Source: Planctomycetia bacterium (GTDB taxonomy: Bacteria > Planctomycetota > Planctomycetia > Planctomycetales > Planctomycetaceae). From it: a stretch of DNA of 57,099 nt. The translations under genes were made by a program, and so were the position numbers. Under the pieces are notes generated by a model. The model ran no database searches. It was not told the DNA's origin and worked only from the letters and a program-made list of their open reading frames with translations. The stretch spans positions 1 through 57,099 of the forward strand of contig JAPLNX010000196.1 in the NCBI GenBank assembly GCA_026400935.1, written 5' to 3'. Within the stretch, counting starts at the first letter, position 1, and every line of letters starts with the position of its first letter. Positions 55,601 to 57,099 of this stretch are shown here, piece after piece.

Positions 55601-56676
55601 GCTAAGCCATTAAAGTTCGCATCGGGCGTGTAGCTGAAGGCTCCCGTGGTCGCGTCGGTGATCGTGACTGTGCCACGAGCGTTCGTCGTGCTGACGAGGC
55701 TGAAGGTCAGAGCCGCGCTGTCGATGTCGGTCGCTGAGAGCGTGCCTGTCGCCACGGTGTCTTCGTTGGACGTCAGGCTGCCGTCATTCGTGACCGGTGC
55801 ATCGTTCAGCGCGTTGACCGTCATCGTCACGGTGCCGATGTTTGAAACCAGCGAGCCGTCATTGGCGAGGAAGGTAAAGCTGGCCGAGCCACTGAAGTTC
55901 GCATCGGGCATGTAGCTGAAGGCACCCGTCGTATTGTTGGTGATCGTGACGCTGCCATGAGTGTTCGACGTGCTGACGAGATTGAAGGCCAGAGTCGCGC
56001 TGTCGATGTCGGCGGCCGAGAGCGTGCCCGTCTTCGCCGTGTCTTCGTCGGTGGTCAGGCTGCTATCGCTCGCGATCGGAGCATCGTTCACCCCGTTGAC
56101 GGTGATCGTCACGGTGCCGAAGTTGGAAACGAGCGAACCATCGCTGGCCGAGAACGTGAAGCTGGCCGAGCCATCGAAGTTCGCATCGGGCGCGTAGCTG
56201 AATGCGCCCGTGGTCGCATCGGTGATCGTGACGATGCCGTGAGCGTTCGTCGTGCTGCCGAGGCTGAAGGTCAGAGCCGCGCTGTCGATGTCGGTCGCCG
56301 AGAGCGTGCCAGTCGTCGCTGTTTCTTCGATGGTGGTCAGGCTGCCGTCATTCGCGGTCGGCGCATCGTTCACCGCGTTGACCGTGATCGTCACTGTGCC
56401 GATGTTGGAAACGAGCGAACCATCGCTGGCAGAGAACGTGAAGCTGGCTGAGCCGTTGTAGTTCGTCTCCGGTGTGTAGCTGAAGGCTCCCGTGGCCGGA
56501 TCAGTGATCGTCACGAGACCGTGAGCGTTCGCGACGCTGCCGAGACTGAAGGTCAGCGTCGGGCTGTCGATGTCGCTGGCCGACAGCATTCCGGTTGTCG
56601 CGATATCTTCGTTGGTAGTCAGACTGCCGTCGTTCGCAGTCGGAGCGTCGTTCAGTGCGTTGACGGTGATCGTCAC
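52681..56676 (-). CDS. Giant tandem-repeat surface protein, C-terminal part
   Basis: The C-terminal 1331 residues of a very large surface or secreted protein. From the N side it has six 94-residue tandem-95 (cadherin-like/VCBS-type) units with VNAVNDAP and DEDTATTGTLSA motifs, then several more divergent Ig-like domains (NRAPSFVKGANQSV; LPTISAIADITTDEDTS; DAPTVSNVANQTIDEDKS), one cadherin-like domain (PPAVAPATFSVSENTTNGTLVGTVSATDLD), and RTX-type calcium-binding nonapeptides (GGAGNDIAMGGAGNDTLSGDDGRD, GGAGNDLVNGGSGEDIIIGG). The last ~85 residues carry no repeat. Such proteins are adhesins or S-layer-like surface structures that need calcium and, usually, type I export. The upstream part is in another frame because of a 31-bp deletion (see repeat and findings), so the coding start is outside the window. 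Confidence 0.85.
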   Translation of the reverse strand: MTITVNALNDAPTANDGSLTTNEDIATTGMLSASDIDSPTLTFSLGSVANAHGLVTITDPATGAFSYTPETNYNGSASFTFSASDGSLVSNIGTVTITVNAVNDAPTANDGSLTTIEETATTGTLSATDIDSAALTFSLGSTTNAHGIVTITDATTGAFSYAPDANFDGSASFTFSASDGSLVSNFGTVTITVNGVNDAPIASDSSLTTDEDTAKTGTLSAADIDSATLAFNLVSTSNTHGSVTITNNTTGAFSYMPDANFSGSASFTFLANDGSLVSNIGTVTMTVNALNDAPVTNDGSLTSNEDTVATGTLSATDIDSAALTFSLVSTTNARGTVTITDATTGAFSYTPDANFNGLANFTFSASDGSLVSSIGTVTITVNGVNDAPTASDGSLTTNEDTATTGTLLASDIDSAALSFSLVSTTNAQGSVTITNTATGAFSYTPDEDFSGSASFTFLASDGTLDSNIGTVTITVNAVSDIVVASDGSLTTNEDTATTGTLVASDLDGSVLAYSLFSATNAHGSVTITNNTTGAFSYTPDANFSGSASFTFLANDSSVVSNIATVTITVNAVNDAPSFTKGVDQSGSLSGVAQTVSQWVTGISAGPADEAEQLVNFLVSTNNGALFSVLPAISADGTLTYTLVNNPTGPATVSVRLHDNGGIADGGVDTSVPQTFVISTVNRAPSFVKGANQSVLEDAGTKTIVGWATSISAGLNELAQVVDFFVTTNNNGLFSELPAISATGTLTYTTAPNANGSAIVTVRAHDNGGTTNGGVDSSAPQTFTITVQAVNDLPTISAIADITTDEDTSTGAIAVTIADVETTANSLVLSAVSSNTSLIPNANILFGGSGANRTITLNPAANQFGTATITLSVRDGNRAISSETFIVTVNAVNDAPTVSNVANQTIDEDKSTSVINFTIGDVDNLAGSLVVAATSSNLDLVPLNNIVLGGSGSNRTIKVTPLPNQFGATTITLTATDPSGASSSDTFLLTVRSVNDPPAVAPATFSVSENTTNGTLVGTVSATDLDLGDTVTAFAITAGNLGSAFAIDNTGKITVKDAAKIDFEAKPFYTLTVKATDNHGASGFGTVTVTVGDITFNPIVTLGNTANSVVVSRVGSTLVVRSGAVNLTAPVRLEDVGVLTIIGGAAADSVTLDSSLNASGGVTTNRFTGSVVFQGNGGDDVLDAHNVNAAIKVNFSGGAGNDIAMGGAGNDTLSGDDGRDWLVGGAGNDLVNGGSGEDIIIGGTSTLSGNSAALNAVMIEWTDFTKNYVDRIQHLSSGGVGSANGSTRLNSSTVKNDSNAADSLNGNADLDWFFQSANDVLDAIVGEIRTMI

Positions 56677-57099
56677 GGTGCCGATGTTCGAAACCAGTGT
56701 GCCGTCGTTGGCGAGGAAGGTGAAGCTGGCCGAGCCATTGAAATCCGCATCTTGGTGATCGTGACACTGCCGTGAGCATTCGTCGTGTCGACGAGGCTAA
56801 AGGCCAGGGTCGCGCTGTCGATGTCGCTGGCCGAGAGCGTGCCCGTCGTCGCCGCGTCTTCGTTGGTGGTCAGGCTGCCGTCGCTCGCGGTCGGGGCATC
56901 GTTCAGCGCGTTGACGGTGATCGTCACGGTGCCGATGTTCGAAACTAGCGTGCCGTCATTGGCGAGGAAGGTGAAGCTGGCCGAGCCATTGAAATCCGCA
57001 TCGGGCGTGTAGCTGAAGGCACCCGTCGCATTATTGGTGATTGTGACGCTGCCGTGAGCGTTCGTCGTGCTGACGAGGCTGAAGGCCAGGGTCGCACTG
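54967..57099 (-). repeat. Tandem 282-bp units encoding tandem-95 domains
   Basis: The same anchor sequence, GTTGAC[GC]GTGATCGTCAC (one copy has GTCATC), starts at 54967, 55249, 55531, 55813, 56095, 56377 and 56659, exactly 282 bases apart (94 codons). The next unit, 56659 to 56910, is only 251 bases because 31 bases are missing at 56751/56752. A further partial unit runs off the right edge. Confidence 0.93.
56673..57099 (-). pseudogene. Upstream part of the giant repeat gene, frame broken
   Basis: This stretch continues the giant protein, coming in from beyond the right edge in frame with the last bases. It reads ATLAFSLVSTTNAHGSVTITNN through a full unit and into the next, then shifts at the 31-bp deletion near 56751 and ends at a stop at 56673 after KMRISMARPASPSS. 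The next ORF restarts in a different frame with MTITVNALNDAP at 56676. Either the gene is split in this strain, the deletion is an assembly or sequencing artefact, or the frame is rescued in some other way. Codon use and motifs match the downstream part. Confidence 0.75.

Noticed and set aside
54601-56451. Several plus-strand frames in the tandem-repeat region (VNAVND antisense), up to 334 residues
   Set aside because: They mirror the 282-bp units and repeat with the same period, so they come from the repeat on the opposite strand.
54967-57099. Regular repeats considered as a CRISPR array
   Set aside because: The repeats are long (282 bases), code for protein domains and have no unique spacers.
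1-57099. Transferred island, prophage or insertion sequence
   Set aside because: No transposase, integrase, phage structural gene, target-site duplication or clear change in composition was seen.

Overview
The window looks like chromosomal DNA of a planctomycete (phylum Planctomycetota). The case rests on gene content: a PSCyt1/DUF1549/DUF1553 protein, a type I sulfatase, DUF1571 and DUF4175 proteins, an FEPRHLLS (LEPR-XLL-like) surface protein, a PknB-type kinase, an H4MPT-linked C1-transfer protein and a giant tandem-repeat surface protein. I see no phage, insertion sequence, integrase, CRISPR array or rRNA. There is one tRNA-Met. Base composition looks even throughout.

Layout. 0.5-8.8 kb: PAP2 phosphatase, a small CxxC protein, a 2-Cys peroxiredoxin, a GT4 glycosyltransferase followed by a sulfatase, RdgB, an H4MPT-linked protein, and a STAS/anti-sigma-kinase partner-switching pair. 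8.9-14 kb: tRNA-Met(CAT), PurL, and a CehA/McbA-type metallohydrolase. 14-20.6 kb: an exopolysaccharide operon on the minus strand (Wza-like lipoprotein, tyrosine autokinase with a Tyr-Gly repeat tail, O-antigen ligase with TPRs). 21-30 kb: PQQ-type propeller, ScpB, a membrane-anchored unknown, DUF1571, methionine aminopeptidase, ribosomal protein S21, a poly-Glu protein, a BON-domain protein and a lipoprotein. 30-37 kb: Ser/Thr kinase, Hpt, bacterioferritin and a convergent Bfd-like ferredoxin, an NtrC-type regulator, and an SDR epimerase. 37-47.4 kb: an LEPR-XLL protein, then a minus-strand cluster resembling Bat/MoxR-associated loci (DUF4175, DUF2442 with a Lys/Ala tail, VWA membrane protein, squalene-cyclase-like toroid). 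47.6-57.1 kb: DUF1549/DUF1553 cytochrome-type protein, M20D amidohydrolase, NarL-type regulator, and the C-terminal part of a giant tandem-95/cadherin/RTX-like protein that runs off the right edge.

How parts work together. Export, chain-length and polymerisation functions sit together in the EPS operon. Bacterioferritin and Bfd form an iron store/release pair, and each has an almost identical TGAGACGC palindrome upstream. The STAS protein and the HATPase form a classic partner switch.

Most notable signals: (1) the shared palindrome at the two iron-storage genes, a Fur-box-like 15-mer; (2) a 31-bp deletion in one of the 282-bp units of the giant gene, which breaks its reading frame; (3) a hexanucleotide repeat encoding ten Tyr-Gly pairs at the end of the tyrosine kinase; (4) REP-like hairpins translated in frame inside the DUF1549 protein, related in form to an intergenic hairpin near the tRNA; (5) very long perfect hairpins placed between convergent genes. 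I did not find an obvious new defence or mobile system. Start codons were chosen by signal peptide, Shine-Dalgarno match or family N-terminus, and some remain uncertain.
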